Assembly: GCA_027490305.1 (NCBI GenBank)
Contig: JAIXYI010000006.1
Coordinates: 1-64,000 of the forward strand
DNA from: Flavobacteriaceae bacterium
Lineage (GTDB): Bacteria; Bacteroidota; Bacteroidia; Flavobacteriales; Flavobacteriaceae
Reading direction: 5' to 3'
DNA length: 64,000 nucleotides
In this document: piece after piece, positions 1 through 7,482 of the stretch
Layout of the letters: each line of letters begins with the position of its first letter
How positions within the stretch are numbered: the stretch's first letter is position 1
Notes under the pieces: model-generated
The model's input: the letters and a program-made list of their open reading frames with translations, nothing else
Database searches by the model: none
What the model was told of the DNA's origin: nothing
Made by a program: the position numbers and the translations under genes

Positions 1-240
1 AAGAACGGTTTCTGGTAGCCTCGCCGGTCCCGATGCTTCGGGAGAACCTGGATCAAATAAAAAAACCGTCCTTACAAGAGCGGTTTCTGGTAGCCTCGCC
101 GGTCCCGATGCTTCGGGAGAACCTGGATCAAATAAAAAAACCGTCCTTACAAGAACGGTTTCCGGTAGCCTCGCCGGTCGCGATACTTCGGGAGAACCTG
201 GATCAAATAAAAAACCGCCCTTACAAGAGCGGTTTCCGGT
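1..240 (-). repeat. 75-bp tandem array derived from the 3' end of tRNA-Arg
   Basis: Units begin at 1, 76, 151 and 225 (periods 75, 75, 74) and the last runs into the intact tRNA gene. Read on the minus strand, each unit has a terminator-like hairpin with a T tract, then GATCCAGGTTC (5' side of the tRNA T arm), then a palindrome such as TCCCGAAGCATCGGGA in place of the T loop, then CCGGCGAGGCTACC (acceptor 3' end and flank). Units differ at only a few bases, some in compensating stem positions. The array is cut by the window edge, so its true copy number is unknown. There is no anticodon arm in any unit, so these are not extra tRNA genes. Confidence 0.9.
209..235 (-). terminator. Intrinsic terminator behind tRNA-Arg
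   Basis: On the minus strand AAACCGC and GCGGTTT form a 7-bp stem followed by a T run (plus-strand A run at 209-214). The same hairpin recurs once per 75-bp unit further left, with paired changes in some copies. Confidence 0.7.
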
Positions 241-310
241 AGCCTCGCCGGGAATCGAACCTGGATCTAATGTTTAGGAAACATCTATTCTATCCGTTGA
301 ACTACGAGGC
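241..310 (-). tRNA. tRNA-Arg, anticodon CCT
   Basis: On the minus strand a cloverleaf can be folded. The acceptor is GCCTCGT with GCGAGGC, the anticodon stem is GATGT with ACATT around loop TTCCTAA (anticodon CCT, reading AGG), and the T loop is TTCGATT. The T stem has one A-C mismatch. CCA is not encoded; the flank after the discriminator reads ACC. Its 3' end is the source of the tandem array at 1-240. The lipid gene cluster lies upstream of it on the same strand. Confidence 0.93.
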
Positions 311-391
311 CGGTTTGCGGGCGCAAAGATACGACAATTATAGCAAAAAGATGAGCTACGGTGTGACCTGCGGAAAATGGTAATCCTCACG

Positions 392-1324
392 TTATTTAGT
401 TACGTGCCGGTATTCGACCGCATCGTCGGGCAACACGTGTTTCGGACCTTTCCACAGTCGCAAATACGCCTTGAGATAGGAGACGTTGTCGGGTGTGCCG
501 ACAAATTTGTCGAGATAGGGCCAGGGAACAGAAGGATTCTCGTGATGGGCCCGATGGAGGTTGAAATTGAGATAGAATAATTGAAATGGCCGGCTCAGGC
601 GATAGTTGTGGGCTCCGTGCACGACGGATCGGGAGGCAAATGCATGGCTGACATAGTTTTGGGACGACCAGACGAAACCGTGAAACAGGTACATAAGTAC
701 ATAATGTCCGATATTCAGGTCCAGCAAGAGGACAAGACCGGCGTGGAAGCAAAGGGTCAACAGGCTTTCTATTCGGATGTTACGATATCGGGTGCTGCTG
801 GGGTCGGTGCCACTAACGAGTTCCGATAGTTCGCCGGTATTCTTCAACAGAACACGCATTACGCGCCGGGGCAGGAGGGCAAAAGCAAAAACCGCGATTA
901 CGACACTGATCCATTTAAAACCCATGTTTATCAAAAAGAAGCTGATTCTCTTGAACCACCTTTCGTCATAGGTGTAATAAAGATCAATCAACTCATAATC
1001 GGTACGGTTGTTTTTGTGGTGGTTGAGGTGTGCTTTCTGAATAAAGGTAAAAGAGGAAAAAAACAGCGTAGATAACGAAACTCCCATATAATAATTGAGG
1101 TTCTTGTTTCGCATGGCCATATGGTGTTCTGCCTCATGTATGAGTGAGTACGCGGGAATTAACAGCACGCCGAATAGCAGGCATGCAACTAAAAATACGG
1201 CATCCAGTGCCGCACTTCTTCCTCCGATGAACAAGAGCGCGGGCAGCAGGCAAAGGAGCACCAAAGAAAGCGTCACATTGACACGCTCGGGTATGGGGTA
1301 TTTCTTATCTTTCTTTTTTTGCAT
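392..1324 (-). CDS. Fatty acid desaturase family membrane protein
   Basis: The 310-aa protein has three histidine clusters of the membrane diiron desaturase/hydroxylase superfamily: HEAEHH at residues 63-68, HLNHH at 99-103 and HRAHH at 257-261. Hydrophobic segments lie near residues 18-60, 80-98, 128-152 and 190-220. Members insert double bonds or hydroxyl groups into acyl chains using oxygen and an external electron donor. It is the last gene of a six-gene minus-strand run, and its start overlaps the end of the acyltransferase gene by 20 nt, which points to coupled translation. The context suggests it modifies an acyl chain of the lipid made by this cluster. Desaturation versus hydroxylation cannot be told from sequence. 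Confidence 0.85.
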   Translation of the reverse strand: MQKKKDKKYPIPERVNVTLSLVLLCLLPALLFIGGRSAALDAVFLVACLLFGVLLIPAYSLIHEAEHHMAMRNKNLNYYMGVSLSTLFFSSFTFIQKAHLNHHKNNRTDYELIDLYYTYDERWFKRISFFLINMGFKWISVVIAVFAFALLPRRVMRVLLKNTGELSELVSGTDPSSTRYRNIRIESLLTLCFHAGLVLLLDLNIGHYVLMYLFHGFVWSSQNYVSHAFASRSVVHGAHNYRLSRPFQLFYLNFNLHRAHHENPSVPWPYLDKFVGTPDNVSYLKAYLRLWKGPKHVLPDDAVEYRHVTK

Positions 1325-2132
1325 GGTGTACGGTTTTCAGTTGGTATACCCGTTGTCTCATGTCATCCATGACCTGATAATCACTGCCTGTAATGGGTTT
1401 GAAAGCGCGTCCGAATACCAGCCTTACAGTGGTATTCCGTTTGGAGAAAAACTCCCTTACGAGGAACAGCAGGCCGAGTTTTGTGTGTATCGTGTTCACG
1501 AGGTAAAAGAACGAGCTGTTTTTCAAGTCGATGAAAACCGGCATGACGGATACTCCCGATTTGCGGATGAACTTTATGCACACGTTGCTCCACTCTAAAT
1601 CGGCGATAGCCAAACGACTACCTCGCAGCCGCGATACATCACCGGCCGGAAAAAAAACGATGATTTCATTGTTGGCCAGGCTTCGGATGATCTCTCTAAA
1701 CCCCTTATAACTCGTCTGCCGTTGGGCTGCGTCGTCGAACGGATTTACATAAATGAGGTGGTCCCCAAGTGCCTCATGAATCGGTGTAAACTCGCCGAGC
1801 AGGTAGTTTACGACGACTTTTACGCTCTTACCTTGCTTCAGTAGTACGTCGATTATGGCAAGGCCATCCAGTAGGCCCGTCGGATGGTTGGCAACGATGA
1901 TGAGTGGCCGATCGCCGCGAAAAACGCCGTCATCGAGGAATACCGGATTGGTGGCCATTCCCAGCTTTCCGAATACAAAATCGATAAACCCGGCGCCCTT
2001 TCGGCTTCCTGTTTCGTCTAAAAGCTGGTCAAGACGTTTTAGCCCGAGTGCCCGGAATGCCTGCCGTATGAAAACTCTCGACAGGCTATTCGTGAACCCG
2101 GCTTTCTGGAAGGACGATTCATAAAGATCCAT
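1305..2132 (-). CDS. PlsC/GlsA-like lysophospholipid acyltransferase
   Basis: The 275-aa protein carries the acyltransferase block NHPTGLLDG (residues 82-90) and a later FFPAGDVSRL block. This NHPxGxLDG form, with His and Asp five residues apart, resembles the subfamily that includes the O-acyltransferases of ornithine and glycine lipid synthesis (OlsF N-terminal part, GlsA) more than housekeeping PlsC. It should place an acyl chain on a hydroxyl group at the inner membrane. The start overlaps the preceding GNAT gene by 14 nt and the stop overlaps the desaturase by 20 nt. Assignment to acyltransferases is firm; the exact acceptor is inferred from context. Confidence 0.82.
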   Translation of the reverse strand: MDLYESSFQKAGFTNSLSRVFIRQAFRALGLKRLDQLLDETGSRKGAGFIDFVFGKLGMATNPVFLDDGVFRGDRPLIIVANHPTGLLDGLAIIDVLLKQGKSVKVVVNYLLGEFTPIHEALGDHLIYVNPFDDAAQRQTSYKGFREIIRSLANNEIIVFFPAGDVSRLRGSRLAIADLEWSNVCIKFIRKSGVSVMPVFIDLKNSSFFYLVNTIHTKLGLLFLVREFFSKRNTTVRLVFGRAFKPITGSDYQVMDDMRQRVYQLKTVHHAKKER

Positions 2133-2763
2133 TTTTCAGCATTATGGCGTTTTCGAAAGTGTCGACCACATATTTATATTTTACCACAAAACCGAATTGG
2201 CTGAAGTACCGGATGTTTTTATCGCCCTGGGTCGTGATCACCATATGCCCGTCGTGATGGCGAAGAAAAATCGATATGGCCTTCATGCCGATCCGAAATT
2301 GTTGGCTTTCCGATGTTACCGCCAGCAGGCAGCAGTGCCAGAAGGTAAGTCCCAATTGCATTTCCCGAAGGTAGCCAATGTTCCTTTTTGAGATCGCCCA
2401 TAGCCGTCTCAATTCTCTGATGCTGCTGAAAAAGGGGAGGAAAAGAATCTTGCTTTTGACCAGATCCATGAGGTTCGGAGAGAGGTGTTTGGAGGGCAGA
2501 CAGGTAAAGGTACCCGCTATTTTTGCATCGTGGTAGATGACATATGTCCCTCCGTGACGGGCATACAACTTCACCATACAGGTCATCAGCCGCCTTAGTT
2601 TTCGTTCCCTTGAAGTTTCGTTATTGAAGACATAGAAATAGGCACTGTTTTTCATCATAGACGTCGTCAGCAACTGGGCGATTTCGTCGATTTGGTCCTT
2701 CTGTATGGTTTTTATAACGATCTCCGACTCGCCTAGTTCCTTTTGTATACCTGCACGTTCCAT
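2119..2763 (-). CDS. GNAT-family acetyltransferase-like protein
   Basis: The 214-aa protein looks like a GNAT fold: an N-terminal IKTIQKDQIDEIAQLL-type strand-helix, a central part, and a C-terminal segment around YFSQFGF typical of the end of GNAT domains. No substrate can be read from the sequence. The chosen ATG overlaps the DUF3419 gene by 31 nt; no better internal start is evident. The stop overlaps the acyltransferase gene by 14 nt. Its place inside a lipid gene cluster suggests acylation of an amino group in the pathway, but a regulatory or protective acetyltransferase is possible. Confidence 0.65.
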   Translation of the reverse strand: MERAGIQKELGESEIVIKTIQKDQIDEIAQLLTTSMMKNSAYFYVFNNETSRERKLRRLMTCMVKLYARHGGTYVIYHDAKIAGTFTCLPSKHLSPNLMDLVKSKILFLPFFSSIRELRRLWAISKRNIGYLREMQLGLTFWHCCLLAVTSESQQFRIGMKAISIFLRHHDGHMVITTQGDKNIRYFSQFGFVVKYKYVVDTFENAIMLKNGSL

Positions 2764-3815
2764 AATTGCGTGGTTTCTTTCATTATCAAGTCCTGATACT
2801 GATCACTCACAATAGAATATCCGTCAGAAAGCGGATGCGTTACGCGCAGGTTGCCTCGAACCACTACGAGTCCGCCCGGTTCTATTTTTTCGGATAGTTC
2901 TTTCAGGTATGTCACTTCGGCATCGCCTTTCATAAAGGAAGGAACATCCGAAAGAGAAAGAAACGAAGCGCGCTCTTTGCTGTTGGCAATGACGTCGACA
3001 ATATTACCCTGTATATACCTTACCGTGGTGGTATGGGCACCTTGTTTTATCTGCTCAAACAGTTCGGGATCGGCTTCAATCAGATAGCCCTCTTTGAACT
3101 TCAGGCAACCCCAAAAGGCCATTTGCGCAAAGAAACTTTCTTTTATGGGTATGCGTTCGAACAGACTTGAAAAGATGCGGTTAAAATTCTGGTAGGTAGA
3201 GCCCTCGATATTCTTTTTCGGGAAATCGCCTTTATAGAGAATCGAGTTTAAAACCGTCGAGTTCCCCAACAGAAACAGCACCAGTTTCCAACGCAGGCGC
3301 GGAAACGTCTTGTGGAAATACGATTGCTGCTCGTCAAGCGACCCGGTGAGAAAGAGGCCTCTTCCCTTACGTCCGGTAATCAGGCGGTTGACGCCGGATA
3401 ACTGGATTAGCATCTTTTCGAATTTCCCCATATAAATGATCCTCCGCCATCCATTCTGCCCTAAAAAGGCGTGGAGAAAAGCCTTCGCGTCATCTGACAA
3501 GGTAATTCGGTCAAACATCTGCTGTCGCTCTGTGGCCGTAATATCGGTTTCCGAATAACCCCAGAAGGAGCAGAATTCCGAATGGGTTAGCGCTTTTACC
3601 GATTCTATCCGCAATTCCGTTATGTATAACTGCTCTTTTAATATGTCTACGCAGTTAATAGTGGCGGGTGCTTTCGCAAAAAGAGGAAGCACCCGCCCAC
3701 CGCTGCCGGCAATGGCAAAGACGGTCTTGCTGTTGGACGGGCATAAGGCCAGCTCAAGGCGGGTGTCTTCGTCGCCGAGCGTATAGTTCAGTGCATTGAA
3801 GTACTTTCTTTTCAT
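2733..3815 (-). CDS. DUF3419 family, BtaA-like 3-amino-3-carboxypropyl transferase
   Basis: The 360-aa protein begins with NALNYTLGDEDTRLE, followed by the S-adenosylmethionine-binding motif AIAGSGGR (residues 34-41) and CVDILKEQL near 55-63. This is the layout of DUF3419, which includes BtaA; that enzyme moves the aminocarboxypropyl group of S-adenosylmethionine to diacylglycerol, giving diacylglyceryl-homoserine. A second SAM-methyltransferase-like half is visible (YIQGNIVDVI, then SLSDVPSFM). No BtaB-type N-methyltransferase follows, so a finished betaine lipid is not predicted from this locus alone. The start overlaps the diiron-protein gene by 4 nt (ATGA). Family assignment is good; lipid acceptor and product are inferred. 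Confidence 0.8.
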   Translation of the reverse strand: MKRKYFNALNYTLGDEDTRLELALCPSNSKTVFAIAGSGGRVLPLFAKAPATINCVDILKEQLYITELRIESVKALTHSEFCSFWGYSETDITATERQQMFDRITLSDDAKAFLHAFLGQNGWRRIIYMGKFEKMLIQLSGVNRLITGRKGRGLFLTGSLDEQQSYFHKTFPRLRWKLVLFLLGNSTVLNSILYKGDFPKKNIEGSTYQNFNRIFSSLFERIPIKESFFAQMAFWGCLKFKEGYLIEADPELFEQIKQGAHTTTVRYIQGNIVDVIANSKERASFLSLSDVPSFMKGDAEVTYLKELSEKIEPGGLVVVRGNLRVTHPLSDGYSIVSDQYQDLIMKETTQLWNVQVYKRN

Positions 3816-4561
3816 GCCCCGACCAGGCTATTCAGAAAGTGATACCTGCTTTCGCCGCCGTTTTTCAGGTTGAGGTACTCCTCCAACACGCTGTCCAGCA
3901 TTTTTGACTGCAGTGCCAGCGACGTTTTCAAGACCTTTTCAACGGCCTGCCAGTCATCGGCTGTTTTACAAAATTCATTGATCATCTCGTCTATTTCCTC
4001 GGCGTGCTTCTCGTCGATAGTGGCATGCGAAACCAGGAATGTCATCTGGCTTTTTTGCAGATTAAGGGTAGTCTGCACCCTATCCATCAACGCGCGAATG
4101 TATTGATAGGAATCTTCCGCCCAGAAACTATATCCCAGCCGTTGCAGCGAATTTCCGTTTGTTGATATCCAATAGAGATACGCTATGAACACTTCCGTGT
4201 CGGGATGCGGGTCGGGCATGCGGAAACTGTCTTTTGCCAGTCCTAGGCTGAGTAGGTCGTGAAGGGCCATCATCTCATGTCCGGTTTCCTCTTCCGCATG
4301 CTCAAAACAGAACTTGATGTACTTAAAGACTTTTTCTTTCATGTGTGCCCCCACCAGCGCCTGGTGTTTTGGGTTATGCATCACATAGTGATAGGTTTCG
4401 ATGAGGTAAATCCCATAAAAACGCGCGTCAAACGTGTCGTGTAAGATGAAATGGGCCCATTTCGCATTTTCCAATATGCCGGCCCACTCGGTATCCCTTG
4501 TTTTTTTTAGCTCCTGGAATCGGGGTGTAAATGTTTTGTTGTTAATGGTTTGTGTTGTCAT
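3812..4561 (-). CDS. Haem-oxygenase-fold diiron protein (iron-containing redox enzyme type)
   Basis: Starting at the ATG that overlaps the upstream stop (ATGA, 4558-4561) gives 249 aa. An ATG 171 nt further upstream in this frame lies inside the preceding gene and is not used. Candidate iron ligands are spaced as in haem-oxygenase-like diiron oxidases: E55, E92 with H95 (EETGHE), E149, then H179-x3-D183-x2-H186 with E189. Known members include UndA, which cleaves fatty acids to alkenes, and enzymes acting on amino acid-derived substrates. The protein appears all-helical with no signal peptide. In this operon it could oxidise an acyl chain or the aminocarboxypropyl group; the substrate is unknown. 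Confidence 0.75.
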   Translation of the reverse strand: MTTQTINNKTFTPRFQELKKTRDTEWAGILENAKWAHFILHDTFDARFYGIYLIETYHYVMHNPKHQALVGAHMKEKVFKYIKFCFEHAEEETGHEMMALHDLLSLGLAKDSFRMPDPHPDTEVFIAYLYWISTNGNSLQRLGYSFWAEDSYQYIRALMDRVQTTLNLQKSQMTFLVSHATIDEKHAEEIDEMINEFCKTADDWQAVEKVLKTSLALQSKMLDSVLEEYLNLKNGGESRYHFLNSLVGA

Positions 4562-5166
4562 TTTTCGGAAATTTTGGTTAGAAGATTGTTTTCGATTGTC
4601 GTAATGATGTCCGCTATGCGTCCGCCTACGACATAGTATTGATGGGCCGACCTGCCTCTCAAATTGAAGCTTTCCTGCCGGAGCAGCTCGGCCCCCAGGC
4701 GTTTGTACATTCGTACGAGTCCGGCATTGCAAATCGCGAAATACCGGTCATAAGAGGTGTTACGAACCACCCACAAACTGAAGTTATAAAACAGATACGC
4801 GTGCAGGTCATGGTTGCGGTGTTTTTCATCAATATACACCCGGTTTAGCTGCAGGGTGCGTTGTTCATCAATGTCAAAGTGCATACCGTCGGGCAGGGCA
4901 TCGCTGAATTCCCATGCCCCGTCAATACTAGGAGAAGCCCGGCAACTACCGACAATCGACTTGTCCCAGCAGTAAAAAAGGTAGGAATGGTCATCATACC
5001 CATCTTTTGCCACATGGCCGTATTCATCGGTTTGGAACAAATACGGGAATTTATCCCGGGCGATTTCATACCTCGAATCGTAAATACGTTTCTTTTCGGT
5101 TTCTGTTTCGGCCAGCTTGAACATCAGGCTGGTCTCAGGCGTCACGGTACCCTCGATTCTGTCCAT
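4558..5166 (-). CDS. GNAT-fold N-acyltransferase-like protein (N-acyl amino acid synthase type)
   Basis: The 202-aa protein starts with a helix-rich SRYEIARDKFPYLF segment. It then has a central LQLNRVYIDEKHRN strand-loop and AICNAGLVRMYKRLGAELL, a layout resembling N-acyl amino acid synthases (FeeM) and, more distantly, LuxI and OlsB-like N-acyltransferases that use acyl-ACP. It is the first gene of the six-gene minus-strand run and its stop overlaps the diiron-protein start by 4 nt. An N-acylation role fits its partners (acyltransferase, desaturase, amino-group donor). Subfamily placement is by eye and should be treated as moderate. Confidence 0.65.
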   Translation of the reverse strand: MDRIEGTVTPETSLMFKLAETETEKKRIYDSRYEIARDKFPYLFQTDEYGHVAKDGYDDHSYLFYCWDKSIVGSCRASPSIDGAWEFSDALPDGMHFDIDEQRTLQLNRVYIDEKHRNHDLHAYLFYNFSLWVVRNTSYDRYFAICNAGLVRMYKRLGAELLRQESFNLRGRSAHQYYVVGGRIADIITTIENNLLTKISEK

Positions 5167-5507
5167 GTGTGTACAGATTTACTGCGTTAAACCTTACTTT
5201 CGAAGTGGGAATGGATAGATAGCCGCTTTTTCGGAAGCGGAGCCAATTCCCTGCTTGGGTCGCCATGACCCGGAATGTTGCTGTATGGTGGTAAATGTAG
5301 GTACACGAAATCAATCATTTACACGTATAAATACCTGTTTTTCTCATCCGTGGCAGTTTTTTGAGGGATGACGGATACGGATCGCGTTGCGGATGTGCTT
5401 TCGGAGAAAGCGTTAGTCGGTTCGGAAACAGCACGCATGGCCCGGAAGGCGGTATTTTCGTTGTGTGGCATGTGTTTTTTTTCTACTTTTCCTTAAAAAA
5501 TATATGT
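5167..5507. other. Divergent intergenic region with two small hairpins
   Basis: This 341-bp stretch separates the lipid cluster (minus) from a T9SS protein (plus) and must hold promoters for both. Two inverted repeats are visible: CCGCTT/AAGCGG at 5223-5240 and GGGTC/GACCC at 5257-5271. No perfect TAnnTTTG box was found for the lipid operon; TACTTTTC at 5484-5491 is one base off for the plus-strand gene. No gene is supported here. Confidence 0.45.
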
Positions 5508-6521
5508 ATGAAAAAACTACTACTCTTCCTTATCACGATGGTATCCGGGGCCACCTTTGCCCAAACTATTTTTAGCGACGATTTTGCGTCGTACACGTCC
5601 GGCCAGCAATTAAGCGGCCAGGGTTCGTGGACCAATAACTCGTCCCAACCCGGCGGATTGGGCAACTGCACGGGCGCCATCTGCCAAAATGCAAAAGTCA
5701 TCGACCAGGCGATCGGCGCTGACGGTTATGGATCGAGCACGAAGTCGTTCAGCCTTACGCCTGATACCGATGGTTGTGGCACCTCGTTTACACCCTTTAC
5801 ACAGAATGGTAGCCTTTACGTAGGGATGGTCATCAACATCGCCAGTGCCCAATCGTCGCCGGTTGATTTTTTTCGGATCTCAAGCGGCAGCAATTTTACG
5901 ACCACGTTCCGGATGTTGGTGCAGCCTAGCAGCGGCACTACCTATACAATCGGCATCAGCAAGGGTAGCCTTGGGAATCCGATTGTGTATACTGCCAATT
6001 CTTATAACTACGGAACGGATTACCTGCTAATCTTCAAGTATACGCAGGCATCGGGCGCCAACGACGATACGGTGACACTGTTTGCCAACGCGAATTACAG
6101 TGCAGGGGAAGCCGGAAATACGGCATCGGCCACCAATTTTGCGGGCACCGACCAGTCGGGAAACATCGACCGGATCACATTTCGCCAGAATGCCGGACCT
6201 GCGGGTATGCCAACTGGGCGAGTAGGCCTCGTGAGTGTGGCCAACAGTTGGGACGACCTCAGCTTTAGCCTGTCGACGCCGGCTTTTGGACGAAATACCC
6301 TCTCGGTTTACCCGAACCCGGCCAGTAGCCTGCTGACTATTACTAGTAATGTGGCGATTTCTGATATATCCGTACTAAACCTGCTCGGACAACAGATGCC
6401 CCTAAGGCCGTTGGATCGTTCGTTCTCGCAACTGGATGTGGCAGGGTTGGCGAAAGGTACCTATCTATTGAAGGTTACGACCGTTTCGGGCACTGAAGTG
6501 TATAAGTTTATTAAAGAATAG
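5508..6521 (+). CDS. T9SS type A sorting-domain secreted protein
   Basis: The chosen ATG begins a clear signal peptide (MKKLLLFLITMVSGATFA, cleaved before Q), giving 337 aa; an upstream in-frame ATG at 5361 adds a non-signal stretch and is rejected. Residues about 20-255 form a beta-rich region resembling concanavalin/LamG-like secreted domains (FSDDFASYTSGQQLSGQGSW). The last 70 residues, starting LSVYPNPASSLLTI and ending KGTYLLKVTT and YKFIKE, are a type A sorting domain that sends proteins through the type IX system to the cell surface or outside. The ligand is unknown. It stands alone with its own terminator. Confidence 0.88.
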   Translation: MKKLLLFLITMVSGATFAQTIFSDDFASYTSGQQLSGQGSWTNNSSQPGGLGNCTGAICQNAKVIDQAIGADGYGSSTKSFSLTPDTDGCGTSFTPFTQNGSLYVGMVINIASAQSSPVDFFRISSGSNFTTTFRMLVQPSSGTTYTIGISKGSLGNPIVYTANSYNYGTDYLLIFKYTQASGANDDTVTLFANANYSAGEAGNTASATNFAGTDQSGNIDRITFRQNAGPAGMPTGRVGLVSVANSWDDLSFSLSTPAFGRNTLSVYPNPASSLLTITSNVAISDISVLNLLGQQMPLRPLDRSFSQLDVAGLAKGTYLLKVTTVSGTEVYKFIKE

Positions 6522-6542
6522 GCAAATTGCCTGAGGAATAGA

Positions 6543-6565
6543 AGAGGTCGAAAGGCCTCTTTTTT
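6543..6565 (+). terminator. Intrinsic terminator
   Basis: AGAGGTC and GGCCTCT pair around a GAAA tetraloop and are followed by a T run; it lies 22 nt after the T9SS gene stop. Confidence 0.85.
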
Positions 6566-6701
6566 ATTTGGGTGGATGGGTCGTGGGGAATTCGCGTAAT
6601 AGCGCGTCTTGGGAGGTGGAGTGTTTAGGATGATCCGTCGTAAAATAGCGATACAGATTCGTAAATAAACTTGTTATAGTTATACAGAATGCTGCATTGC
6701 C

Positions 6702-6748
6702 GGAGACGTCCGGGCAATTGGTTTAGTCGATGGTCTAAGAGCATTACC
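6702..6748. repeat. Dispersed intergenic repeat, copy 1
   Basis: The stretch starting GGAGACGTCCG and containing GGTCTAAG resembles 7608-7653 at most positions (about 70% by eye). A shorter partial copy, GGGACGTCCGCGCCATTGGG, is at 6761-6780. It lies at the left edge of the AT-rich segment. Confidence 0.6.
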
Positions 6749-6804
6749 ATGGGCACAGACGGGACGTCCGCGCCATTGGGGATATTACCACATTACCTAA
6801 ATCT

Positions 6805-7346
6805 TTAATTTTTTTTAATTTGATTGTAGCTATCTAAGACAATTTTTTCTAAATCGCTAAAAGAACAATCCAAATCGCCGGAATTAATTATGTATGGCGT
6901 ACCCATCGATACTTCATTAGCTTTGAAGAAAAGAAAGCTAATGCCTTTTTCATTGTTAGGCGTTTCTTTCAAATATATTGCGATGTAATTGTTGTAATTG
7001 TATTTGATCGTTTCTATCCTTCTTATCTCTTCCCATTTAATAATTTTTTTTCGTATAAGAAAAAACCATTAAAAATACCTTCATTGTCGATTCTTAGGAA
7101 AGTTGCTTTACGAAAGATACTTTTTACGATTAGGATTATCACCAAGCAAGAGGATAATAGACCGGCAATGGAAAATATAATTACTGCTTCTATTGTGGGG
7201 AGCAAAAAATAGGTGTGCTGAGAAGGATAGCGGGCGAACTGAATAAGTATATACATAACGACTACCATTAGCATTGTTATCCCAGCTTTCTTGAGATAGT
7301 TTCTATTTTCATGTATTACAATAGTCTTCACCCTAATGTTTATCAT
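6805..7346 (-). pseudogene. STM3941-like membrane protein gene with a single frameshift
   Basis: Frame one (7346 to 7023) encodes an N-terminal half with two hydrophobic segments (near residues 22-36 and 46-74), then IDNEGIFNGFFLYEKK. After an A8 tract (plus-strand T8 at 7044-7051), the -1 frame continues with IIKWEEIRRIETIKYNYN and ends at the TAA at 6805-6807. The joined product of about 180 aa matches the layout I associate with the STM3941 family (two membrane helices, then a PH-like IxWxEIxxI region). The tract contains the heptamer A_AAA_AAA, so this may be decay, a base-call error in the homopolymer, or programmed slippage. The gene is clearly AT-richer than its neighbours, suggesting transfer. 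Confidence 0.7.
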
Positions 7347-7482
7347 ATGCTTTCTCCATCAATTCTCCTGCCGTTTCACTCGCGTAATATGCAGCAACAC
7401 CTCCTACCACAGCACCGACTAACGTACCAATTATCAGTATCGGAATCGATGTCCCAATATCACAGCCATCCCATCCTTGCCC
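7333..7482 (-). pseudogene. Remnant of a gene 3' end (glycine-rich hydrophobic tail)
   Basis: A 49-codon open stretch bounded upstream by an in-frame TGA (7483-7485) and without a good start encodes WDGCDIGTSIPILIIG, then TLVGAVVGGVAAYYASETAG, and ends AYDKH with a TAG overlapping the ATG of the STM3941-like gene. The glycine-zipper helix and the overlap with a small membrane protein gene resemble the 3' end of a larger secreted or polymorphic-toxin-type gene whose front has been lost. Function cannot be assigned. Confidence 0.45.

Noticed and set aside
1..240. CRISPR array or extra tRNA genes at the left edge
   Set aside because: Repeat units follow each other with no variable spacers, and each contains only the tRNA 3' part without an anticodon arm.
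33..242. 69-aa reading frame across the repeats
   Set aside because: It is a by-product of a 75-bp period (a multiple of three) and overlaps terminators.
4562..4732. N-terminal extension of the diiron protein
   Set aside because: It lies within the preceding gene in another frame; the ATGA overlap start is the better choice.
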